A stretch of 41,066 nt of DNA from a virus, in the IMG/VR virus record IMGVR_UViG_3300050190_000059, positions 64,001 to 105,066 of that record. The stretch is one strand, 5' to 3'. Below, piece after piece: positions 32,473 to 36,953 of the stretch. The notes below the pieces were generated by a model. That model saw only the letters and a list, made by a program, of their open reading frames with translations, was not told the DNA's origin and made no database searches. The translations under genes and the position numbers were made by a program. Each line of letters opens with the position of its first letter. Position 1 is the stretch's first letter.

Positions 32473-32544
32473 TGGACGGTGGCGGATTCGGACCCCCACT
32501 TCATCGGTGCAAGCGACGCGTGCTCCCATTAACACTAACTGCCC
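32473..32544 (-). tRNA. tRNA-Ala(TGC)
   Basis: Anticodon loop CTTGCAC on stem CGTCG/CGATG, acceptor GGGCAGT/ACCGTCC with one mismatch, T-loop TCCGAAT, discriminator A, encoded CCA. Confidence 0.87.
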
Positions 32545-32557
32545 ACTGTAAAATTGG

Positions 32558-32628
32558 TACCGCTACAGGGACTCAAACCCTGTCTACGAGGTTGAAAGCC
32601 TCGTTGCCTATCCATAGCAGATAGCGGC
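32558..32628 (-). tRNA. tRNA-Glu(TTC)
   Basis: Acceptor GCCGCTA/TAGCGGT, anticodon loop CTTTCAA on stem CGAGG/CCTCG, discriminator A, encoded CCA. Confidence 0.93.
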
Positions 32629-32641
32629 ATTGAAAATTTGG

Positions 32642-32712
32642 CACGGCTGCGGAGAATCGAACTCCGGCCACGCGCCTGAGAAGCGCATGTTCTGCCACTA
32701 AACTACAACCGC
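32642..32712 (-). tRNA. tRNA-Glu(CTC)
   Basis: Acceptor GCGGTTG/CAGCCGT, anticodon loop TTCTCAG, T-loop TTCGATT, discriminator G, encoded CCA. Confidence 0.92.
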
Positions 32713-32721
32713 ACTGAAAAT

Positions 32722-32765
32722 TGGCGGGTCCCACCGAACCGAAGTCCGTATTTTCCCCATTGAAA
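32722..32765 (-). pseudogene. Possible tRNA 3'-end remnant
   Basis: About 44 bases between two tRNAs, ending on the minus strand in GGTTCGGTGGGACCCGCCA, like the T-arm and CCA end of a tRNA, with the rest missing. Too short to be a tRNA. Confidence 0.3.
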
Positions 32766-32770
32766 ATTGG

Positions 32771-32843
32771 TAGGCAATAAGAGAATCGAACTCTTCCGCT
32801 CTGGGTGTAGGCCAGATGTATACGACCAGTTTACTAATCGCCT
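32771..32843 (-). tRNA. tRNA-Val(TAC) with C at position 33
   Basis: Acceptor AGGCGAT/ATTGCCT, anticodon stem TCTGG/CCAGA, loop CCTACAC. The normally invariant U33 is C. Discriminator A, encoded CCA. Its 5' end overlaps the stop codon (TAG) of the HNH gene. Confidence 0.87.
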
Positions 32844-33252
32844 ATCTATCCAATCGAGACTCCCTACAATAGTGCGCTAATCCTGTCCAGCGACCCCTAT
32901 CTACTGTAAAGTTTTCAATTGGTTCAAACTTTTTACATCCAACGCACCACGACATACCGTCTGGTGCAATCTTACGCTTGGCGACGCCGCCATGAAACGT
33001 GTGCGGCTTATTACATCTCATGTGAGAGAACGCCACATTATCTAAATCCCAAAACAAGTCAGCGGAGAGACCTTCCCACGGCTTGACGTGCTCAATGCTT
33101 AATTCGTCGATGTTCTCTATTTTCTCGCTGCATCGAACACAGACATTGTCGTCGTACTTCGCAAGTTGACGAAACAAGACCATCTTACGAAGCCTGCTGC
33201 ACGCTGCGCCGTGAGACATACCTAAAGTTTCTACTGCCCGTTTGTTTGACAT
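32842..33252 (-). CDS. HNH homing endonuclease (first copy)
   Basis: 136 residues. Zinc-binding CVRC, the HNH core (SIEHVKPWEGL...DNVAFSHMRCNKPH) and a second Cys pair (CVGCKKF) in the C-terminal part; the N-terminus has LGMSHGAACSRLRK. The gene at 34496-34924 is a clear paralogue along its whole length. It lies 41 bases after the CCA of tRNA-Lys(CTT) and its stop overlaps tRNA-Val, so it is an insertion in the tRNA array. Its Shine-Dalgarno AAGGA sits in a hairpin loop (33260-33272). Confidence 0.9.
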   Translation of the reverse strand: MSNKRAVETLGMSHGAACSRLRKMVLFRQLAKYDDNVCVRCSEKIENIDELSIEHVKPWEGLSADLFWDLDNVAFSHMRCNKPHTFHGGVAKRKIAPDGMSWCVGCKKFEPIENFTVDRGRWTGLAHYCRESRLDR

Positions 33253-33259
33253 AATCGTT

Positions 33260-33272
33260 GGTCTCCTTGACC
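33260..33272 (-). promoter_or_regulatory. Hairpin presenting the Shine-Dalgarno of the first HNH gene
   Basis: Minus-strand GGTC-AAGGA-GACC; the loop is the Shine-Dalgarno, seven bases before ATG 33252. The second HNH gene has the same structure with the stem bases swapped. Confidence 0.65.
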
Positions 33273-33296
33273 GTTGATTGATGTGCAGAAAATTGG

Positions 33297-33369
33297 TGGA
33301 CCCAGAAGGAATCGAACCTTCATCCCTCGCTTTAAGAGAGCGGTACTCTAGCCATTGAGCTACGAGTCC
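33297..33369 (-). tRNA. tRNA-Lys(CTT)
   Basis: Acceptor GGACTCG/TGGGTCC, anticodon loop CTCTTAA on stem CGCT/AGCG, T-loop TTCGATT, discriminator A, encoded CCA. Confidence 0.92.
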
Positions 33370-33380
33370 ATAAAACTTGG

Positions 33381-33452
33381 TGCGCCGCCCGAGGCTCGAA
33401 CTCGGACATTGGGCTTAAAAGGCCCCATTGCTGCCGCTCGCATCCGCAGCGC
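33381..33452 (-). tRNA. tRNA-Lys(TTT)
   Basis: Acceptor GCGCTGC/GCGGCGC, anticodon loop CTTTTAA, T-loop TTCGAGC, discriminator A, encoded CCA. First tRNA after the RNase P RNA in transcription order. Confidence 0.92.
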
Positions 33453-33470
33453 ATATTTAATAAAAGTGCC

Positions 33471-33493
33471 ATATTTACACATGCTGTAAATAT
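33471..33493 (-). terminator. AT-rich hairpin after the RNase P RNA
   Basis: Minus-strand ATATTTACA-GCATG-TGTAAATAT, nine perfect pairs, then GGCACTTTTATT. It may terminate, or mark processing of, the RNase P transcript. Confidence 0.5.
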
Positions 33494-33500
33494 TGAATCT

Positions 33501-33803
33501 TGGTCGCGCGATACCCCGGCTTCTGTCGAGGACGAACATTCCTCTAAGCCTGCTACCCGACTCTCATCGCGCTCAACAAGCGCTCAAGTCCTATTTGCAG
33601 TTGCACCCGTGTGGAGTACCTTCGCTCGAATGGCGAGTAGTTTGCTTATCAGGCAAACAACTCAGCACGAAGCCTTACCCGTACGCTTGCGCGTCCCGCA
33701 ACTTCCACGGCACGATGTTGAGATGTGGCCGGAAGTTCCTCGACCTACGGGGAGGCTGTCGCCTGATTCCCGAAATGGCAGGCCGCGTTCGTCTACGCTA
33801 CCA
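33501..33803 (-). ncRNA. rnpB: RNase P RNA (bacterial A-type-like), phage-encoded
   Basis: About 303 bases. In order on the minus strand: P1 5' strand TGGTAGCGT (pairs with GCGCGACCA at the 3' end); P2 GACGAAC/GTTCGTC; the conserved GAGGAACTTCCGGCC; a P12-like hairpin ACGC-GCAA-GCGT; GGTAAGG; P13-like GTTTGC/AGCAAAC; P14-like CTCG/CGAG; GGTACTCCACACGGGTGCAA; TGCAAATAGG; GGGTAGCAGGCTTAGAGGAATG; and GACAGAAGCCGGGGTATCG. These match the conserved blocks of bacterial RNase P RNA (E. coli M1: GAGGAAAGUCCGGGC, GGUAAGG, CAAAUAGG, ACAGAACCCGGCUUA). P4 changes are compensatory and the bulged U is kept. It is shorter than M1 (377 nt), mainly in the P7-P11 part. It lies between tRNA-Cys and tRNA-Lys(TTT). 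Established role: the catalytic RNA removing tRNA 5' leaders; here presumably with host RnpA. Confidence 0.93.
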
Positions 33804-33830
33804 AAAATTAAAACCGATTTTCGTTATCGG
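33804..33830 (-). terminator. Terminator-like hairpin just before the RNase P RNA
   Basis: Minus-strand CCGAT-AACGAAA-ATCGG followed by TTTTAATTTTT, the last T's adjoining the RNase P 5' end. It may lower read-through from tRNA-Cys or help set the 5' end. Confidence 0.5.
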
Positions 33831-33900
33831 GAGTAAACGGTTCGATTTAATCAACCTAGCTGCTAGCACATGGACTGGTTGACGAACCGACGAAACTTGG

Positions 33901-33971
33901 ACCACCGTGTAGGAGTCGAACCTACGGTTGCCGTTTTGCAGGCGGCTGACTTGCCACTTGTCGAACGGTGG
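33901..33971 (-). tRNA. tRNA-Cys(GCA)
   Basis: Acceptor CCACCGT/ACGGTGG (perfect), anticodon loop CTGCAAA, C-A mismatch at 31-39, discriminator T (expected for Cys), encoded CCA. Confidence 0.93.
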
Positions 33972-33985
33972 AAACTTTAGTAGAC

Positions 33986-34051
33986 ACCCTACCGCTGTCG
34001 TCGCAACCCTGTCTTTATGCCTTTATGGACGGGGCGGCTATTTCGATAGGT
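33986..34051 (-). ncRNA. Unexplained long hairpin in tRNA array
   Basis: Minus strand: nested pairings ACCTA/TAGGGT, CCGC/GCGG and CCCGTC/GACAGGG around a loop of about 14 bases. It fills a 90-base gap between tRNA-Cys and tRNA-Leu(TAA) that has no ORF. No T-arm consensus, so not a tRNA. Confidence 0.3.
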
Positions 34052-34061
34052 ACAAGATTGG

Positions 34062-34142
34062 TAGGCATGGAGGGAGTCGGACCCTCAAGCATTTCTGCGG
34101 TGCGTTTTAAGTGCACTGCGTTTGCCCTTTCGCCACACGCCT
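34062..34142 (-). tRNA. tRNA-Leu(TAA)
   Basis: Class II: variable arm GCA-GAAA-TGC, anticodon loop CTTAAAA, acceptor AGGCGTG/CATGCCT, discriminator A, encoded CCA. A-C mismatch at 31-39. Confidence 0.92.
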
Positions 34143-34150
34143 AAACTTGG

Positions 34151-34236
34151 TTGTCGACGATGGTGTCGAACCATCCTGCAAGCCTGATCTAGGCCAAGGG
34201 TTTATAAGACCCTGCCGCGAGCCGTCGCAGTCGACA
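34151..34236 (-). tRNA. Class II tRNA with TAT anticodon (identity uncertain)
   Basis: Perfect acceptor TGTCGAC/GTCGACA, anticodon loop CTTATAA on stem AGGGT/ACCCT, T-loop TTCGACA, discriminator A, encoded CCA. A long variable arm (GCCT-AGATC-AGGC) is wrong for tRNA-Ile. The D-arm is short (GCGA-CGGC-TCGC). A Leu-type tRNA with TAA changed to TAT fits. Confidence 0.85.
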
Positions 34237-34248
34237 ATTGAAACTTGG

Positions 34249-34332
34249 TCGCCAACCAGAGACTCGAACTCTGACGCCCTTTCGGGCACCGGGTTTTGAA
34301 TCCGGCGTGTCTGCCAATTCCACCAGCAGGCG
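34249..34332 (-). tRNA. tRNA-Leu(CAA)
   Basis: Class II with variable arm GCCC-GAAA-GGGC, anticodon loop TTCAAAA, A-C mismatch at 31-39, acceptor CGCCTGC/GTTGGCG, discriminator A, encoded CCA. Confidence 0.92.
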
Positions 34333-34342
34333 ATAAACTTGG

Positions 34343-34414
34343 AGGACCGCTTCGGACTTGCACCGAAATTTCGTGGTTCGTAGCCACGCGACGTGTCTAT
34401 TGGTCTAACAGTCC
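34343..34414 (-). tRNA. tRNA-Arg(ACG)
   Basis: Anticodon loop CTACGAA on stem CGTGG/CCACG, acceptor GGACTGT/GCGGTCC, T-loop TGCAAGT, discriminator T, encoded CCA. Confidence 0.91.
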
Positions 34415-34422
34415 AAAACTGG

Positions 34423-34494
34423 AGCACCCACTCGGATTCCAACCGAGGTCATCACGGTAGAAACGTGAGGTCCTGTGCGCTGAACGACAGGTGC
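34423..34494 (-). tRNA. tRNA-Arg(TCT)
   Basis: Anticodon loop TTTCTAC on stem TCACG/CGTGA, acceptor GCACCTG/TGGGTGC, T-loop TTGGAAT, discriminator T, encoded CCA. The second HNH gene ends two bases from its 5' end. Confidence 0.91.
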
Positions 34495-34495
34495 A

Positions 34496-34924
34496 TTATC
34501 TATTTTCGTGCTTCGTTTCCTTGCAATACTTTTGCAAGCCATTATTTCTCGAAGCATCTTTCCAAAAATTTTCAACGGGTTCGGCTTTCTTACAACCTGA
34601 ACACCATGCCATTCCTGCTTCAACATCTACTTTATTATGTCCGCCACCGGGATATGAGTGCGGGCGGTTGCACGTGATGTGCGAAAAAGCGATGTTGTCG
34701 ATGTTCCAGAACAGTTCAGAAGATTTATTCTCCCACGGTTCCTTGTGCTCGATACTTACATCATCGGCTTTAAAAATTGCTTCACCACATTTAAAACAGT
34801 AATTCTCATTCAGGCGAACTAGAAAGTGAAACAATAGATGCTTTCTCAAACGGCCAACTGCCGCACCGTGAGACATTCCCAGTTGCGCCGCTCTACGAGC
34901 AGCCTTTGCTTCGTCATGTCGCAT
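34496..34924 (-). CDS. HNH homing endonuclease (second copy)
   Basis: 142 residues, paralogous to the 32842-33252 gene: LGMSHGAAVGRLRKHLLF, zinc pair CFKC, HNH core SIEHKEPWENK...DNIAFSHITCNRPHS, second pair CSGCKKAEPVENF. It starts 37 bases after the CCA of tRNA-Leu(TAG) and ends one base from the 5' end of tRNA-Arg(TCT), the same boundaries as the first copy. The Shine-Dalgarno GAGGA lies in a hairpin loop (34929-34941). Confidence 0.9.
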   Translation of the reverse strand: MRHDEAKAARRAAQLGMSHGAAVGRLRKHLLFHFLVRLNENYCFKCGEAIFKADDVSIEHKEPWENKSSELFWNIDNIAFSHITCNRPHSYPGGGHNKVDVEAGMAWCSGCKKAEPVENFWKDASRNNGLQKYCKETKHENR

Positions 34925-34928
34925 CGTT

Positions 34929-34941
34929 GACCTCCTCGGTC
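34929..34941 (-). promoter_or_regulatory. Hairpin presenting the Shine-Dalgarno of the second HNH gene
   Basis: Minus-strand GACC-GAGGA-GGTC before ATG 34924. Compared with the first copy (GGTC/GACC) the stem is swapped but still pairs. Confidence 0.65.
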
Positions 34942-34964
34942 GTTGACACGTTCTTTTAAATTGG

Positions 34965-35046
34965 TACCCCGCATAGGATTCGAACCTACACGCCTTGCGG
35001 CATCCGGGTCTAAGCCGGAAGCGTCTCCCAATTCCGCCAACAGGGC
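34965..35046 (-). tRNA. tRNA-Leu(TAG)
   Basis: Class II with variable arm GCC-GCAA-GGC, anticodon loop CTTAGAC on stem TCCGG/CCGGA, acceptor GCCCTGT/GCGGGGT, discriminator A, encoded CCA. Confidence 0.93.
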
Positions 35047-35114
35047 ACAGAAACTCGGGTGGTATTTAATCAACGCGCGCCACCTGATCGCGCTTTGGGT
35101 GATTTTTAATCACC

Positions 35115-35182
35115 GAGAGTACTAACCCCTCAACCAGTGCACGAGGCCGCGTATGGGAGCTACCCATCTGCGTTTGACTCTC
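35115..35182 (-). ncRNA. Unexplained three-way-junction RNA in tRNA array
   Basis: Minus strand: GAGAGT and ACTCTC close two hairpins, ATGGG-TAGCT-CCCAT and CCTC-(11 bases)-GAGG. A further hairpin GGTGATT/AATCACC (35098-35114) follows. Fills most of a 157-base gap without ORF. Not a tRNA. Confidence 0.3.
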
Positions 35183-35206
35183 TGTTGCAACTTCGTATAA
35201 AATTGG

Positions 35207-35278
35207 CTGAGGCCAAAGGATTCGAACCTTCATCGTAGGCATTAACAGTGCCCCGTCTTACCGTTAGACGAAACCTCA
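35207..35278 (-). tRNA. tRNA-Asn(GTT)
   Basis: Anticodon loop CTGTTAA on stem GGGCA/TGCCT, acceptor TGAGGTT/GGCCTCA, discriminator G, encoded CCA. Confidence 0.93.
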
Positions 35279-35293
35279 GTAGAAAATTTGGGC

Positions 35294-35384
35294 CTCTCGA
35301 AGTCAACAGACTTGGCTTCTCACCAAGCGACCCTTGTTGACCGCCTCACGTTTGTCCGGCACGGACAGTGCCCCGTGATTAGAG
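35294..35384 (-). ncRNA. Unexplained structured RNA in tRNA array
   Basis: Plus-strand coordinates: CTCT 35294-35297 pairs AGAG 35381-35384; GTCAACA 35302-35308 pairs TGTTGAC 35335-35341 enclosing CTTGG/CCAAG; CACG/CGTG encloses TGTCCG/CGGACA. A compact junction of about 90 bases, tRNA-sized but without a T-arm consensus. Confidence 0.35.
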
Positions 35385-35389
35385 ATTGG

Positions 35390-35465
35390 TCGGGAAAACA
35401 GGATTCGAACCTGTGCTCTCTTCATTCCGAATGAAGCGGGAACAACCAGACTTCCCTACTTCCCG
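35390..35465 (-). tRNA. tRNA-Pro(CGG)
   Basis: Anticodon loop TTCGGAA on stem CTTCA/TGAAG, acceptor CGGGAAG/TTTCCCG, T-loop TTCGAAT, discriminator A, encoded CCA. Confidence 0.93.
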
Positions 35466-35476
35466 ATAAAAATTGG

Positions 35477-35547
35477 CGCGGGTACCGGGAATCGAACCCG
35501 GCCTACCACAGTGACAGTGTGGCGTCATGCCGACAGACCCTACCTGC
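35477..35547 (-). tRNA. tRNA-Asp(GTC)
   Basis: Anticodon loop CTGTCAC on stem CCACA/TGTGG, acceptor GCAGGTA/TACCCGC (one mismatch), T-loop TTCGATT, discriminator G, encoded CCA. Confidence 0.93.
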
Positions 35548-35560
35548 GTCGTAAACTTGG

Positions 35561-35631
35561 TCGAAAGTGCTGGAGTCGAACCAACGCCACATGCTTCCAA
35601 AGCACGCATGCTACCGTAACACTTACTCTCG
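35561..35631 (-). tRNA. tRNA-Pro(TGG)
   Basis: Anticodon loop TTTGGAA on stem CGTGC/GCATG, acceptor CGAGAGT/ACTTTCG, T-loop TTCGACT, discriminator A, encoded CCA. Confidence 0.92.
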
Positions 35632-35636
35632 ACAAA

Positions 35637-35706
35637 AATGTTAAGACTGACGGGATTCGAACCCGCGACCTTCCGGCTATGCCGGACGCTCTACCACTGA
35701 GCTACA
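35637..35706 (-). tRNA. Degenerate tRNA-Met(CAT)-like gene
   Basis: Canonical D-arm (GCTC-AGTGGTA-GAGC), T-arm with TTCGAAT and paired acceptor GAGGCTG/CAGTCTT. The anticodon stem TCCGG/CCGGA encloses only five bases (CATAG), as if positions 32-33 were lost from a Met tRNA, and the 3' end reads ACA instead of CCA. May be inactive. Confidence 0.6.
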
Positions 35707-35784
35707 GCCTCGGATGTCTGACATGGGATTCTATCCCTGTGCTCGCTTGCGCAAGCTAGCCATCCATCTTGCAAGACTAAACTT

Positions 35785-36138
35785 TTACTTCTTAACTGCC
35801 TTCAACTTGCGCATCAAAAGCAAGTTGTGAATATTTACTCCGGTCAAACCAGCCGCTGGAACCCAGAAAACGAAGGAACCAAGGGTGTTGTAAAAACCGT
35901 GATGCGCTAACACCATCGCGAGGAACCCGGTGCCGATCAACTTCGCGCCACCGAACAAGAACGCACCGAACGCGCTCTTCAAAAGAAAATCAGATACCTT
36001 TTTCGGAAGATGCTTGTAAAGAGGATTCTCTTCCACGAAGCCGTCGACCGTGATGCCGTAGCACGTTATGACCGAATCAAGTCCCGCCGTGAAACCGCAA
36101 GCAAGTGCGCTTAATGCATAAATTACGTCGACGCTCAT
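35785..36138 (-). CDS. Small integral membrane protein
   Basis: 117 residues, with three or four hydrophobic segments (about 5-27, 55-75, 85-105), a short polar loop with EENPLYKHLPKK and a basic C-terminus (MRKLKAVKK). The NPLY motif in a polytopic small protein recalls the DUF5658 group, but this is not certain. First protein gene downstream of 36157-36459; its product would be in the host inner membrane. Confidence 0.65.
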   Translation of the reverse strand: MSVDVIYALSALACGFTAGLDSVITCYGITVDGFVEENPLYKHLPKKVSDFLLKSAFGAFLFGGAKLIGTGFLAMVLAHHGFYNTLGSFVFWVPAAGLTGVNIHNLLLMRKLKAVKK

Positions 36139-36156
36139 CCTTTCTCCGTACTGCGA

Positions 36157-36459
36157 TTAGTTAGTAGCCAACGCGAACAACTCTTCTGCGCTCTCTTTTG
36201 GCCGAGTCACGTGAATAGGTCCGTTTGTGATCTCGGACACCACGTACGCGGAGGTAAGGGCCGCCGATGTTAGATGCTGGGCACGCTCTTGAAAGCGGGC
36301 AACAACCTCTTCGGTGCTCTCCTCCACGACCTCGATCTCCGGTTCGGGCGTCGGGATGGCTAACTCCCTGCTACGGTCGAAGGCGGCCATGATGCGACCA
36401 CGTGTATCTGAAAGACCTTTGCCGCTTAAGATTGGCGCGCCGTTGCTTGAGTATTCCAT
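36157..36459 (-). CDS. Small protein of unknown function
   Basis: 100 residues, acidic middle (EPEIEVVEESTEEVVARFQERAQ), mostly helical. AAAGGAA lies before the ATG. The sigma70-type promoter at 36490-36519 lies 31 bases upstream, so this is a promoter-proximal, probably early, gene. Family not recognised. Confidence 0.65.
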   Translation of the reverse strand: MEYSSNGAPILSGKGLSDTRGRIMAAFDRSRELAIPTPEPEIEVVEESTEEVVARFQERAQHLTSAALTSAYVVSEITNGPIHVTRPKESAEELFALATN

Positions 36460-36489
36460 TTTGTTCCTTTCGAGTACCAGACTGAAACC

Positions 36490-36519
36490 ATCTTAGCACA
36501 ACGGGGAACAACTTGTCAA
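36490..36519 (-). promoter_or_regulatory. Sigma70-type promoter of the 36157-36459 gene
   Basis: Minus-strand TTGACA at 36519-36514, 18-base spacer, TAAGAT at 36495-36490 (5 of 6). The next 90 bases upstream, to 36605, contain no gene. Confidence 0.8.
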
Positions 36520-36605
36520 GCACTATTTTCAACTTTCTTTGGCCCCCATGATTTATGACCTTTGGGTGTTAGTAGCCGGAACGGTCAAGCGGCTCTGCCA
36601 AAACT

Positions 36606-36848
36606 TTACTCGTCGCTGCGCTGCGGCTGGGCTGGTGATGCCTCGCCCTTAACGGAGCCGTCCTTGCTCAAGCCCATGCTATTCGACTTACCCTCTGCTA
36701 GGGCTGATGCGTCTTGAGATGCCTCAACTACCTTAGAGGTTGCCGGAAGCGGGCGGCCCGGGTAGCTACGTGCCTGCGATGGCTCGTCGCCGTATACTTT
36801 CTCAGGCGGGAATGCTTTGGATGCTACCGTTGTGTTTTCCTTCGACAT
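36606..36848 (-). CDS. Small disordered protein with YPGRPLP motif
   Basis: 80 residues, polar, Ser/Ala-rich, probably disordered. It shares YPGR-x-LP and a following Ala/Glu-rich segment with the 115-residue gene at 37216-37563, which suggests a distant family link. AAGAGA precedes the ATG. Function unknown. Confidence 0.55.
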   Translation of the reverse strand: MSKENTTVASKAFPPEKVYGDEPSQARSYPGRPLPATSKVVEASQDASALAEGKSNSMGLSKDGSVKGEASPAQPQRSDE

Positions 36849-36870
36849 GATGTTCTCTTAAAAATTTTGG

Positions 36871-36942
36871 GGTGACCACTTGGATTCGAACCAAGCCTGA
36901 GAGATTCACAGTCTCCCGTGCTAACCGCTACACCACAGCCAC
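36871..36942 (-). tRNA. tRNA-His(GTG)
   Basis: Anticodon loop CTGTGAA on stem GGAGA/TCTCT, acceptor GTGGCTG/TGGTCAC, discriminator C (His identity), encoded CCA. The base before the acceptor is C, so the usual G-1 is not encoded. First tRNA after the promoter at 36954-36982. Confidence 0.92.
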
Positions 36943-36953
36943 GCCGTAAAATA

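Noticed and set aside
33493-33882. 129-codon plus-strand open frame
   Set aside because: It lies antisense to the RNase P RNA, has no ribosome site and has no protein-like pattern; it is open by chance.
35707-35784. Another tRNA downstream of the Met-like gene
   Set aside because: There is a weak T-arm-like GGG/CCC with ATAGAAT and a GCTTGC/GCAAGC palindrome, but no cloverleaf or acceptor; at most a remnant.
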